Source: Bondarzewia mesenterica (lineage: Eukaryota > Basidiomycota > Agaricomycetes > Russulales > Bondarzewiaceae). From it: a DNA stretch of 64,000 nt. This document shows, in pieces, positions 36,001 through 48,219 of this stretch. The first letter of the stretch is position 1, and each line of letters begins with the position of its first letter. The DNA lies in contig SGPL01000006.1 in the NCBI GenBank assembly GCA_004802705.1, positions 62,001-126,000 of the forward strand. The letters are read 5' to 3'. A program made the translations under genes and the position numbers. Below the pieces are notes generated by a model. The model saw only the letters and a list, made by a program, of their open reading frames with translations. It had not been told where the DNA came from and did no database searches.

Positions 36001-37537
36001 ATGGCCCCAGTCGCTCTCAACGGATCCAACGTGCACATCCGTACATACCAATGGCTGCCACCTCGCAAAACCTCACGACGATTTCCTGGACGGGTTCAGG
36101 ACACGCGCAATTCACGTCGGTTCAGAACCAGATCCTGGAACTGGCGCCGTGCCACCTTCCAATTCTTTGAATTAGCACGTATGAGCAGGATGGTGTGCAT
36201 CTCCATCTGTGAACCATGAGAGTTTTGTTTTTCTCGACGCTCACACCTTTCTTTAGGTCTACGGGTACTCGCGATCAGGGAATTTCAATTGCAATGCCCT
36301 AGAGCATACCATCGCATCACTAGGTGATGCATACGTACTGTCTTTGCGTCGGGCTCTGCAGCAATGGCCACTGCGATTCCGCCTTTGGGCCCCAATGTGC
36401 GCATGGTGAGCATGAACGAGTCACGGTGGAACGTCTCGCTACATGGCACACGTTGTGAAAGAAAACCAAGGTGTCAAGACCACATTCGTCGACCTCGAAA
36501 ATTCTGATGAAGTGGAAATCAAGGGCGCTATCCAGGAAAATGCTAAGGTGCGCACCTTCTGTCAACACGGCTGTACAGTATCTTCTGACATGACAATCAC
36601 AATTGCTTTAGGCCATCTGGATAGAATTCCCAACAATTTCTACCTTGCGCCTGATTGACATCCACCGCATCGTTTCTATCGCCCATGCGCATCCATCCAA
36701 TCCACTAGCCCTCGTCGACAATGCATCCCTCTCACCATTTTATTCCTCCCCACTGCAGCAAGGGTGGCGACATCGTCATGCGCCATGCAGTCGCTCGCCA
36801 AATATGTGAATGAGCACTCTTATCTCGTCATGGGCGCGCGGGTACTGCCCACGCATCATGACGATATTTGAGCGGTTGGTATTCCTACAGAACGCGATCG
36901 GGGAAGTGTCAAGCACTCATGACTGCTGACTCCCGCAGCAGGGTGCCAAGACGCGCATCTGCACATGAAGGCCCACGGGTGCAGCGCACTAGCCATGGTG
37001 CGTGCGCTGGCCGCCAGTTAGTCTCCGTTGCCTACCTAATATAGAAGATAGTCGTTCTGTGTTTGAGGCCGCAGCCGGCACGTCACGAATGTCATCTGCC
37101 CGGGGCTCGCAATGCACCCACGCAATGCGCTCGCCCGCCGCTCGCTCTCCCCTCATCCCGAGCATTTCGTCGATACATTCTTCGCTGCATCCCAAGATGT
37201 CTCGCACGACGGGTCTTCCCTTACGGAAGTATGATCTCGTTTGGGAATTGCTGTAGCCTCTAGGCAGCGTAGTAGTTCCTCAAGGCGATGAGAGTAGGCG
37301 ACGAGACTATACACCTTGGCGGAGAACTTGGGCGGGGTGGAGAGTCTTGCAGAGTTGCCGGCGTTGATGACGCATGGGAGTATTCCACCCAAGGAGCGGG
37401 AGCAGTTGGGGATTGGGAAGAATTCGATCCGGCTGTCGGTGGGCATTGAGGAAGAGGAGGATTTGGTGAGAGATGTGTTGCAAGCGCTTGAGGTAGGTGA
37501 CAACCAGGCGCGAGTGTCGCGTATGCCGATATCTTAG
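36001..37537 (+). pseudogene. Cystathionine gamma-lyase pseudogene, copy B
   Basis: Aligns along its length with copy A but carries several frame changes: it leaves frame within the first exon after GSNVH, has a disrupted VYGG region, a stop soon after AYVL, and a roughly 60-base insertion near 37017-37078. The position of the extra T in copy A is normal here (ACCACATTCGTCGACCTC, in frame). The lysine block reads SLAKYVNEHS, with the Lys kept but its neighbours changed. The last 180 bases (ENLGGVESLAELPALMTH, IRLSVGIEEEEDLV) are well kept. Confidence 0.85.
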
Positions 37538-39831
37538 AAGAATTATTACCAGACAGTTCCAGTCCGGATGCTGATAGCTTCCAATTAGAGGCTCCTTCGC
37601 ACATCATCAATTTTATTTGGCTGTAATTTGATACATCCCTTCTCAGGAGTCAGGCTCGATCATACTCAGATCTGTCTTACTTTCCATGACATTGGTGCCG
37701 TGCCCATGTTCGTCCTGGGGAAGAGGGAAATGTTGATGCAGAAGCACGTTATTGGTATGTACATTTGGTGCTCACCTCGTCGTTGGCCTCGCAGTACCTC
37801 GCAGTCCAAGGAATTGATTACGCCGGATGACGATATTGTTGACTCTCCTTCTGTTGCAACTTCTCTCTGCGGCGGGCATGTAGGTGGATAATATGGAAGT
37901 AAATGGCGGAACGGTTCCATCTCCTAAGTAAAAGGTTTTATGCATGTGCCAGTGCGCACTGTGCCCACACGTATCATCAAAGCCTCAAGGCCTCACGAAA
38001 GGCCCTGTGGTGTCCGATGCTGCAAGCACTGCGATCCTTTGCTAGGTCTTCTTCCGAGAGTCGTGCATCAAGAGCCTTTGTCTTGAGAGCTGGTAGAGAT
38101 TCGATTGTTAAAATGATACGAATGAATTGGAGGAGCGTTTGCGTGGCAGATCGGACTCGTCCAGATTCAAAAACCGCGGACCTTCGTGCAGCTGGCAGTT
38201 GGCTGACAGCGTGAGAGAGCGTGAATATGGCCTAGGCCGCCGTGAAGTGTGCAAGGATCGAGCGCGTCTCTGCGGGCAATCCTTTCATGACGTTTTGGGC
38301 ACGAAATTGATATAGATTTCTCGCTTTACGAGCTGAGAATTTTGCAGGCTGGACATTCGGACCAGCTTGAATTTTGTTACCAGTCTCCTGAAGAATCGAC
38401 AGAGCAGTGACCCAACAGGACACTCCAGCTCTCAATTGCCTTGCCCGTGATGACTGTCGGCTCTAGCACCGTAGTTAGCGATGAGGTCGCAGAAAAGTCG
38501 AAGTCGGATTCAAATGAGAGGAGATGGTCTACGATGGTGCCAGCGGCTGGACTGGAACGGCGTTCATGGTATCTGAACAGGACGACCTCGATGCCGCGCT
38601 GCTGGAAGATCGACGCATTCCAAAGATCGATGGTTTCAGCCGTAAGTATGGACCATTACTGCGTGCGCCTGCCAAAAGTGTCGGCCATTGGCAGTCTGCC
38701 AGGCTAAGCTATGGCAAGGACCTGAAATACATCTGGATAAGCCGATGCAAACGAACCCCAAGCAAGAAACTGACCTAGATGAAAGGAATCCAGTCTTTAT
38801 TGGTAGACGTCATGCGGAACGAGCACCAATGGGATCCGTGGCACGATATCATAAAAATCATTCATCTCCGGGATTTTCATAATGTCAAATCAGGTGTAGG
38901 TTTCGCGGGCGGGAGAAGCCATTCGAAGGTAACAAAAGTTGTTGCGACCTCCGCTGCTCTTGAGGGTTGACAAGGGACTACCAGCTATGTGAGGGGACGC
39001 GCGGGAGCGCATCCTGAGACAGTAGGTTGCAGGAATGCTGGGCACACGCTAGGCATGACATGGACAACTGGAACTGGCGACGCGTCCTAAAGCGCGCGTT
39101 GTGGAGCATGACATTCGGCATCGGCGAGGTAGCGTCGAATGCCTTTGCGGTCGCAATCGCGTTGTGCACTGGCGTCGCGGCGGTGGCCATTTGTGCACAT
39201 TTGACGCCGAGAAGAGGTCTTGCCATGCCTTGAGAAATGGCTTGTATGATCATGAGGACGGGGGATAGCGGAGAAGCGAGGTCGTGAGGTGCTCACAACC
39301 ACGGCACAGGTGAGCAAAGATGCCTACTCCGTCTCAACGTCAGAAGAAAAGAACTATGAATCAGTGCAGCATTAGCTCACCTTGCAAACTTGGCTATCAA
39401 ACCTCCAGCTTTGACAGGACCGACTCCCTCGGTCGACTGCACGAAGTCCTCTGCGCTAATCTCGGTGTCAAACCTGACTACATCCTTCGACGTGAACGAT
39501 CGTAGGCCGTCACTTCCGCAGTAATATCGCGAACTCGGGTAGAAGATTTAGGTCTCCAAGACTGAGTCCAAGTAGAGTACCGTCGTTGTGGATGTGTCTG
39601 GCGCGTCACCACGTGCGCCCGGCTGGCTGAGGTTCGCGCGTCTGGCCGAGTTCGCGGTTTACGGCCTCACTCGCAAACCACTTTCATACCACATCGACAC
39701 CACCGATCATGAGTGGCCTATACTCTAGTTCATCGTTGCAATATTTCTTCTTTAGTCAAACTCATGCCCCATACATGATATTGGTTCCTCTTGTCCTCAC
39801 CCTCCACTTTCCATCCCATTCACACCGGACG
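37538..39831. other. Unit B spacer: unassigned sequence, DUF6534 gene missing
   Basis: This is where unit B should have its DUF6534 gene, but no match to one is seen. Two frames have a coding look without a family: VYDGASGWTGTAFMVSEQDD (38527 on) and the frame at 39027-39233 with an Ala/Val-rich stretch. The first 400 bases are the lyase 3' flank. Likely a deletion joined to unrelated sequence. Confidence 0.35.
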
Positions 39832-41321
39832 ATGGTTCCGGTCATTCTCCACGGATCCAACGGCCACCCACACACCAGTGGTTATCACTGGAACAATTCA
39901 CGAGCCACTCGCGGACGGGTCTTGGACACGCGCAATTCAGAACCAGGTCCTGGGATCGGTGCCGTGGTATAGTCTCCCCGAGACAGAGTCACTCGTCAAC
40001 CTTCGTTTCTCAGGATCCTCCTGTCTGATCCGTGATACCTTCCATCTCTTTGAGCATCACTTATGAGCACGAGGATGTGAGGAACCACGAGGTGCGCATC
40101 CCCGTCGGTTAACCATGACAGAAATTCTTCTTTTCGATGCTCAGAGTCACACCATTTAAAGGGCTTTGAGTACTCGCAACCATTAGAGCGTACTCTCGCA
40201 TCACCGCAATCCGGCGATTTTCGCCGACTCGCATTTGCGAGGGGCTCTGCAACAACGGCCACTGCGATCTCGTCGTTGGGCACCAATGCGCACGTAGTGA
40301 GCATGAGCGGCATCTACGGCGGAACGTCTCACTACATGGCGCGCGTCGCGAACTACAACCAAGATCTCGAGACCACGCTTGTCGAGTTTGAAGACGGCAA
40401 TGAAGGAGAAATCAAGGGTGCTCTCTGGGAAAATACGAAGGTGCGCACCTCCTATCAACACGGCTGTACAGTATGTTCTGACATGACGATTACAATTGCT
40501 TTGGTTCATCTGGATAGGATCCCCAACAGATCTTACGCTGCGCCTGATTGACTCATCGTCCGCACTGTCTCCATCGCCCATGCACACACCTCTCCAACCT
40601 CAGTCTTCGTCGACAATACGTTCCTCTCACCGTTTTATTCCTCCCCGCTGCTGCAAGGGGCTGGCATCGTCGTGCGCTCGCTCACTCAATATGTCAATGG
40701 GCACCCCGAAGTAGTCGTGGCCGCGCTGAGACTGCCCGCACGCCGCAGTGCGAGATTTGAGGGCTGGCGTTCCTACAGAACGCGATCGGGGCAGCGCCAA
40801 GCGCGCCCGACTACTGGCTCGCGCAGTGGAGTGCCAAGACACTGCATCTGCGCATGAACGCCAAGGGCGCAACGCACCGGCCGTGGCGCGTGCGCTGGTT
40901 GCCAGCACATCATGGACATCATCTACCCCGGACGCGCAACGCGTCCTCCCGCCGCTCGCTCCTCGCATGCAGAGCGTTGCATCAATATCTTTGTCGCTGC
41001 ACCGCAAGAGGTCCCGCACGATCGGTCGTTCCCTTGCGGTGGTATGATCTCGTTTAGGATCTGCGATGTCCTCGAAGAGGCGCAACGGTTCCTCAAGGCG
41101 ATGAGACTATTCGCCTTGGCGCAAAGCTTCGGAGGCGTGGAGAGTCTTGCGGAGTTGTCGGCGTTGATGATGCATGGGAGCATTCTGCCGAAGGAGTGGG
41201 AGTAGTTGGGCATTGGGGAGAACTTGATCCGACTGTCGGGGGTGTCGGGGAAGAGAAAGATCTGGTGAGAAATGTGTTGCAGGCGCTTCAAGTGGCTGTC
41301 ACCGGTAAGAACCAGGTGTGA
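39832..41321 (+). pseudogene. Cystathionine gamma-lyase pseudogene, copy C
   Basis: Degraded copy. The start codon is kept (MVPVILHGSN) but exon 1 leaves frame. Exon 2 still reads SGIYGGTSHYMARVANYNQD and has no extra T (ACCACGCTTGTCGAG). The PLP-lysine block reads RSLTQYVNGHPEVV, so the catalytic Lys is Gln. There is an in-frame stop at GAGTGGGAGTAG near 41190-41205. It cannot encode an active lyase. Confidence 0.85.
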
Positions 41322-43819
41322 GTGTCATGTACGACAATCTCTTACAAGAACTACTAAGTACCAGGGAGTCCCGGATGGAATGCTTAGAGCTACTATCAGG
41401 CGCTCGTACTTGAATCTTTTCACGTTACGATTTTTATTTCGTCTTATCCCTCGCTACTCAGGCTACATGTCAGGCTACTTTTTTGTGAAATATCTCGATT
41501 TGCGCATTCAATGTTGGCGGTTTCTATCAAGTTTATCCAAATTCTTTTTTGGATCTTTATGGATCCCCCTCATCGCACGTGACTCTCGCTGCGTTCTGCC
41601 AGCGGCCCGCCAGCCACTGCCAGTTTGGCCTTCATACACAGAACGATTGTCTTCTGTGTGAGGTCTGCAAAGGAGACTAGTTCGGCCTGTCTCTCTACTT
41701 CATGAACGCGTCTCCACACCCCTGCTGCCAATGTTTAATCGTCAATATTACCTGCTTTCCAGCTGTCGTGCAAAATATCCAATATCATCTGCATTTCCCT
41801 TACTACTGAGTGCAGCCCGAGCCTCGAACGACAGTACAGTTTCCGGAGGGTATGAGCCTGAGATTGGATACTAATGCTACTTAGCAAACTCGATGTTAAT
41901 CATTGCGAAGAACCTTGAAAGTCAGTTCTGAAATGAATTGTCCGTTGTGGAGTGCGTCGTTACGGTCAGGATTTAGGTCAGCAAATGGTGAGTTTCCTGG
42001 TTGTTTCGTGGCACACTGTTGTTCTCCCTGACTTGAGTCGCAGACGACATCGCTCGAAGAAGGTTTGCAATTAATGGGCAATAACTGAGGCTGTATGCAA
42101 AGGAAGCGTTGTCAACTGATGAAGAGTGCTGAGATTGAGTGGTGCATGCGACTCGGGTCCTGCCTGTCCTCGCTGTCGAAAACAAGAACTGGATGCAGAA
42201 ACATCCCCGGTCGTGAGCTACAATCCGGCATCGCATCTGTTGCATAGATGCAGTCAAATTCCTTGCGAGCGTTAGAAATAAGGCCATGACCGAAGAACCT
42301 GTCGGAGACGTATCATACACTTGGTCGATCGAGTTGATGACGAAAATGTACGTCCTGCATCCGGAGATCAATTTTCTCGGACATCGTGTCGCTGAGTTGT
42401 CGTGGAATTGCAGCGCATGCATCTCGTTGATCGCAATGCACGCACTTTATAAACACCGAGTCGCCCCTGGGTGCCTTCATCATACGACGTTTTGTTTGTA
42501 TGCACTTCGAACCAGCGGAACCTGATCCCCGACGAGAAGAGGAGCAAGTTGTTGAAGAGTTTAGCAAACGATGGTGCCGTCGTGTGTTAGAACATGCTCC
42601 GCTGGCTCAGCGACGATTCAGCGAAGTGACTTTGACGAGTGAGTTCTAGACCAATTGTCAACCGGTAGTCCGTGCTTAATGACTTCTATTATCCCCCCCT
42701 TTCCCGTCTACTTTGTACATACTGCATTGTCGCGCATCTGGAAGGCTTTTTTTTAATATATCAGCCGTGTGTATGCGAATTGAGATGCCAGAATCTTACT
42801 CCATCGCAACGATCGAAGACATCATTATTACCCCAAGGTCGCAGAATGTCTCCAGCTTAGGGTCAGGTACAAATTTCACTCAGAACTTATGTGCCAAGTA
42901 TTGCGACCATCTGATCGCAGTCAAGTCCTTTTCAATGGATTGTTGGTGAGGTGAGTCTTCTCAGTTTCAGTGCAAGTGGGATACACAGTGATGTAACTTT
43001 GCCAGACTCAGACTATTGATCAGTGCAATAACCACCATTTATGGCGAGACTCCGCACTTCGTTTTGGTTGCCATCCAAACTTGACATGATTGGATCAGAC
43101 CTACGGGTGAGTGACAAGTCCATTGTGGTTGCCAACGAAAGCATTTGATCACGAAACTGGCGCAGTCTTTTCAGATCTCATGTCGTAGTGACTCTAAGGG
43201 AGACAGCTATGTGAAGAATCTCAGGCTTCCTGGTCTTCTCTGATTCGTGGAAGCTCATCCTCCGGATGACTGAATGGCGGGACGAGGATGGTCGTGAGTA
43301 TCCTGTGCGTACCTGCAAAGCCATTACCGTGACAATCACGGGAACCAGGCGTTTCCTTACTGGTCGAAATCAGAAGTATCGATTCTGTCCAGAACCTCTT
43401 ACGATGAAGTGAAAGCGCCCCTCATCCATGAACATCCAATAGTAATACTAATTTCACCTATACGTTGAACAGAGCCGGCTGGAATGCGATTCTGAGTCGG
43501 TCTCTCTCATCTGTGCGGGGGTGCGTTTTTTCTTGCACAATTGGGTACATAACGAAATGAATGATTCCTGTTCGTCCCCGACGTCACTTTGATTGATTTA
43601 AAGCTATTTGTAGAGCATGATGGAAATCGCAGCAAGTTCTACCTCTGCAATCCGCAGAAACCTATTCACTCTCGGAGATATGCGATGATCATCTGGTCTA
43701 CTTCAGTCTTCGACCAAATGAATGCGGCCCAAATCCAAGCCGACAATTCTCATACAAGTTCTTAAGGTGCCTCGGCGTTCCACTTTACTTCCACATACTC
43801 GAAGTCGATCTTGACGGTC
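41322..43819. repeat. Spacer of unit C, the longest version
   Basis: Parallel to the spacers of A and D. It contains the longest gene-like stretch: an open piece from about 42446 to 42638 (APLAQRRFSEVTLT at its end) followed by GTGAGT, and a second piece at 42774-42870 (ATIEDIIITPRSQNVSS). Both recur in D in degraded form. I cannot assign a family. A minus-strand piece (DAMPDCSSRPGMFLHPVLV, about 42145-42260) also recurs in D. Confidence 0.45.
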
Positions 43820-45954
43820 ATGGCCCCCCCAAGCGAAAATGTGAATGAGGTGGTGAGGACAAAGTTCGGCCCCATGCTTTTAGGCGTTATCGTCTCCGCA
43901 ATGTGAGTCTCTACGCCTCATAACTCAATGTCCACAGTGCTATTCATCGTTGACGACCTACTCATCCTCGACTGATTCGAGCCATAGACTGTATGGTGTA
44001 ACGTTTTTGCAGACCATTTATTATTTTGATCACTACCCGAAGGACACGATTGTGTTGAAAGCGACGGTACGTCAACATGACCCTGTACAGTCTTAGGGCG
44101 ACTTATGTGACCTTTTTTGTCCACATCATCGTAGGTCGCTGCGTTGTGGTGAGTCTCGGCAGTGTATGCCGGCGCGTACCATTTTCGTACGAAACGAATT
44201 TCACCAGGATTATCGATACATTGATCATGGCACTGGATTGTCACGCGGTGTACTACTTCTCTATCCTGAGATTTGGCGATGTATCGGTGTTCGGCTCCCA
44301 GACGTGGTACGTACGTCTCGGTTGGAAACATCGAAAATATCTCTGACTTCCACAACGATGAATCACAGGAGCCTGGATGTGAGTTTATGTGAATATTTGA
44401 GCTAGCTACTTCTGACTGGTTTTCGTCATTATCAGCTCGAGAGTATACTCGCCGTTGAGTTCTTATAGTCTACCCTCTGTATCGCTCGTAGTGACTTGCC
44501 ATATGATGCAGGGTTTCGTGATGTTTATGTGTCAATTGTAAGTGGAAATGCTCACTTATTGACGCCGACTAACATCCGTTAGGTTCTATGTGATCAGGAT
44601 ACGCAGATGTATGCACCTACCCATGCTTGACTGGGAACTGCATGATGTTCTGAATTAACAATTCCAGTGAACAAGGGTTTTTACCCGGGATCGAAGATCG
44701 CGGGTTGTATATTTTATTTTTTGGTTCGTATCCACTTGGCGCTTCACACCTTCAACGGACTCATCCAAGGATGATCTTCAGTGTCTGCTCGCTGTAGTGA
44801 CGTTTGCGACCAGCTTGGGTACGTGATTTGATCCATCGAAGGACCCAGTCTGGTTGGCTCATGTTGACTTCTGCACAGCTATCACTGCACTCGTGTGAGT
44901 GATCTGGACTAATTGATACAGCTGGCCATGCCAGCTCATTATGCTTATTATACAGCTTTTCAAGGCCAACATGGAGCACAAACGGTATTATACAGGTAGT
45001 GGTCTAACTCATCACAACTTATTCAAGCTCAATATCATTTCCTTTTTTTTCTATACAGTCACTTACCATTGTGAACGTCGTCTCCGCCACCACCCTTGAT
45101 TTTCTCATCACGATTATTCTATGCTTCATCTTGTATCAACATGGGAGGGGGCTCAAAGGGTGACCATTTCGTTTCTTTGTCATCAACTCATCCCAGTCTG
45201 ACGGAATTGTGTCAGTTCTAACATGATCAGTCGACTCATGACGTTCCTGATCACTCGGGGAATCATCACGAAGTAAGTGTAGCGCCGTCTGGGTCTTGGT
45301 GCCAGATTATTCAATTTTCATTTTCAGCATCAATCAAATGCTCCTTCTGATAACTGTTCGTGCATCACGCCCGTTACATGCTGGTCTTGTCACTCATGAT
45401 ACAGGCCTAGTATCTGGCTCTGACCTCCAACCTGATCTGGGTTTTCTTCCATCTGATAATGTGTAGAAGTGCGTGTTTTCATTGGATTCAGTGACGGAAG
45501 AATTCTGCTGACACCTTCTGTATTCAGTTTATACGAATGCAGTTCTGGCCACGTACGATTGCATCCCTATCTTAATGATCAAACATTGACGCCGCTACAT
45601 AGTCTGAATAATCGATCACGGATCTGGGGCCACTCTGAATACATCTCTAGGGGTTCTGCCACCCAAGATTCCAAGTCGGCTTATTCGCAGTTGTCTTTCC
45701 ATATGCCTAACCTGGTCGTGAGTGCTCCGGATACTCATTCTACATGCTAATTCTGCAACATTGCCGCACACAATCCCAGGAAAGTGCCGGAGTTGAAGAT
45801 TCGACATTCACACCTCACGTTGGCTATCCGGTAAGTAATCTCAGATTTTCCCACATAATATTTGGCGCTGATTTAATGACAGTCGGCTGGAGAGCTCTGT
45901 ATCAGAATGGCCAGACCCGGTGACGACGTCGGGACGCTGGACTTAGTTGTCTGA
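43820..45954 (+). CDS. DUF6534-type multi-pass membrane protein, copy C (mosaic)
   Basis: Open and spliceable throughout. Start MAPPSENVNEVVRTKFGP, then LGVIVSA, GVTFLQTIYYFDHYPKD, VAALW, IIDTLIMALDCHAVYYFSI, FGDVSVFGSQTW, SLD, LESILA, GFVMFMCQ, FYVIRIRR, NKGFYPGSKIAGCIFYFL, CLLAVVTFATSL, SLTIVNVVSATTLDFLITII, SNMISRLMTFLITRGIIT, INQMLLLITVRA, NLIWVFFHLIM, IYTNAVLAT, LNNRSRIWGHSEYIS, and a tail ending DVGTLDLVV at TGA 45952-45954. The 5' part matches copies A/D, the middle (about 44275-45540) matches copy E, and the 3' part matches D again. The family role is unknown; the multi-helix pattern places it in a membrane. Confidence 0.7.
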
Positions 45955-46389
45955 TATTAGTGGATGGTGGCCCGCCATCTCGCTGTGCATAATAGCTCGT
46001 AGGGCAGATGCTCCTCTTTACTACTTATGATTTCGTCTGGACCTACCTCCTTGTGCTGTGTTGACTGGTGTACATATCAACGCTCCCATCAGAATATATA
46101 CTGACTCTTCGCATTGACTACACGCGCGTCGGCCGCGCATCGTCTTCGCAGTACTCATCACAATCCTGGTCACACATATTGTATCAGACTGACGCTGGAT
46201 ATCTTCGTTCAGGAAGATGACAACTTGAATAGACCAATTGTGTGAAAGATATCTGGCCAAACCCGAGCACAACGAATAGATCTGAGTAGATATCCTTGCG
46301 AAACTAACTTATGTAAGCAAGCATCTACATCGCATTCCGTACATATCACAGCGGCCGCATTACCGCAGACTACCGCACGTAGGTGAGCC
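45955..46389. other. Interval between DUF6534 copy C and the lyase D upstream block
   Basis: No gene recognised. Not obviously shared with other units. Confidence 0.3.
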
Positions 46390-46889
46390 TAGGTGAGCTC
46401 GATGGCATCCGTCGCTCACGACAACTCGACTCGCGCCCGTTGCTTAAACTTGCTCCCTACGTCGCGTGCTGCGCTAATTTGAGTGCCTTGGCATCCGTTC
46501 ATTGTTTTCCAATAAGCCAACTGACGATCGCGAAGTACGCTCGGGCCCTGATGGTTGAATCTGATCATCCGATGCGCCCAGCATCACAGAATACTCCTTT
46601 ACGACGGGCCACTCACGCCCAAGCGAGTGAAGCGCAATGTCCAGCGAGATGATCTCTTTTTTGAACGACGGAGACAAGCGGCCTGGTTTCGGAGTTAGTT
46701 AAGTATGTACAAGTATATCGCATACCATGAGTCCCTTCAAGTCAGCTTACCTGTTTTTGACAGAATGACGGGTCCTTGCTTGCTTTATCCAGTCAGCCTG
46801 AGACCCATAAACTTAAATTGATTATGTCCCATCCTGTTTCTCTTCCCACTCACCGGCACACCCATATTTCATCCGATCCACACCAAACA
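46390..46889 (+). repeat. Upstream block of lyase copy D, matching 35540-36000
   Basis: Partner of the block upstream of copy B, in the same order and orientation. It ends with a C-rich tract and CACCAAACAACGG, where copy A has CGCCAGACGATGG, so the start codon of copy D is changed to ACG. Confidence 0.7.
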
Positions 46890-48219
46890 ACGGCCCCAGT
46901 CGCTCTCAACAGATCCGACGCGCACATACATACCAATGGCTATCCCCGGAAAAAGCTCGATTTCATGGACAGGTTTGGGACACGCGCGATTCATGTCGGT
47001 TTCGGAACCAGATCCTGAGACCGGCACCGTGATACCTTCCATCGCTTTGAACACATCATATAAGCAGGACGGTATGTACTATGGGGAACCACAGGGTGTG
47101 TATCTCCATCTGTGAACTATAACAGTTCTTATTTTCGGCACTCACACATTTTTAGGGCGACGAATACTCGTGATCCGGAAATCCCACTTGCAACGCATCA
47201 CTAGAATCCGGCGGTGTATACCACTCGCATTTGCATCTGGCTCCACAACGACCGCGATCATGATACATCTACGGTGGGACGTTCCGCTACATGGCTTGCG
47301 TCGCGAAAGAAAACCAAGGTCTCGAGACCACGTTTTGTCGACCTCGACAACGCCGATGAAGCAAAAATCAAGGGTGCTCTTTGGGAGAATACCAAGGTGT
47401 GCACTTTCTGTCACCACGCGCGTGCACGTCTCCTGACAGGATTGTGTTTCCTTTACTAGCTCATCTGAATAAAATCCCCCACAAATCCTACGTTGCACCG
47501 GATTGACATCCCTCACATCGTCGCCATCGCTCGCGCACACCCCTCCAACCCTCTTGTCCTCGTTGACAACACATCCCTCTCATCATTTTATTCTTTCCCG
47601 CTGGTGCAAGGGGCCGAAATCGTCATGCACTCGCTCACCAAATATGTGAACGGGCACTCTGACGTCGTCATGGGCATGCCCAAAATGTCCGCACACCACA
47701 GCGCGACGCTTGAGCGCCTGGCATTCCATCGGGGCAGTGCCAAGCGCGCACAACTGCTGATTCGCGCAGCAGGGCGCCAAGACGCTGCACCTGTGCATGA
47801 AGACTCACGGGCGCAACGCACTGGCCGTGGTTCGCGTGCTGGCCGCCAGCCTCTCTCACGTCACGAATGCCATCTACCCCGGGCTCGCAACGCACTCGCC
47901 AACACCCTCGCCCGCCGTTTCCTCTCCCCGTTCCCCTACGGCGGCATGATCTCGTTTAGCATCCGCGGAGGCCTCGAGGTGCAACGGTTCCTCAAGGCGA
48001 CGAGACTATTCACCTTGGCGTAGAGCATGGGGCGCGTGGAGAGTCTTGCGACGTTTCCGGCGTTGATGACGCATGGGAGCATTCCTCCGAAGGAGTGGGA
48101 AAGTTGGGGATTGGGGAGAACTTGATCTGACTGTCGGTGGGTGTCGGGGACGAGGAGGATCTAGTGAGAGATGTGTGCAGGTGCTTCAGGTAGCTATCGC
48201 CAGTGAGAACGAGGTGTGA
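46890..48219 (+). pseudogene. Cystathionine gamma-lyase pseudogene, copy D
   Basis: Start codon changed ATG to ACG at 46890. It has the same four-T frameshift as copy A at 47333-47336 (CCACGTTTTGTCGACCTC), further internal deletions (the VISSLGPNAHVVSVNDV part is missing), a stop right after RLFTLA (GCGTAG, about 48018-48023), and loss of bases near the C-terminus. The lysine block (MHSLTKYVNGHSDVVMG) is kept exactly. Confidence 0.85.

Noticed and set aside
44695..44820. Apparent frameshift in DUF6534 copy C relative to E at the LIQ region
   Set aside because: The segment is an intron (GT after FYFL, AG before CLLAVV) in all copies, so the base changes there do not affect the protein.
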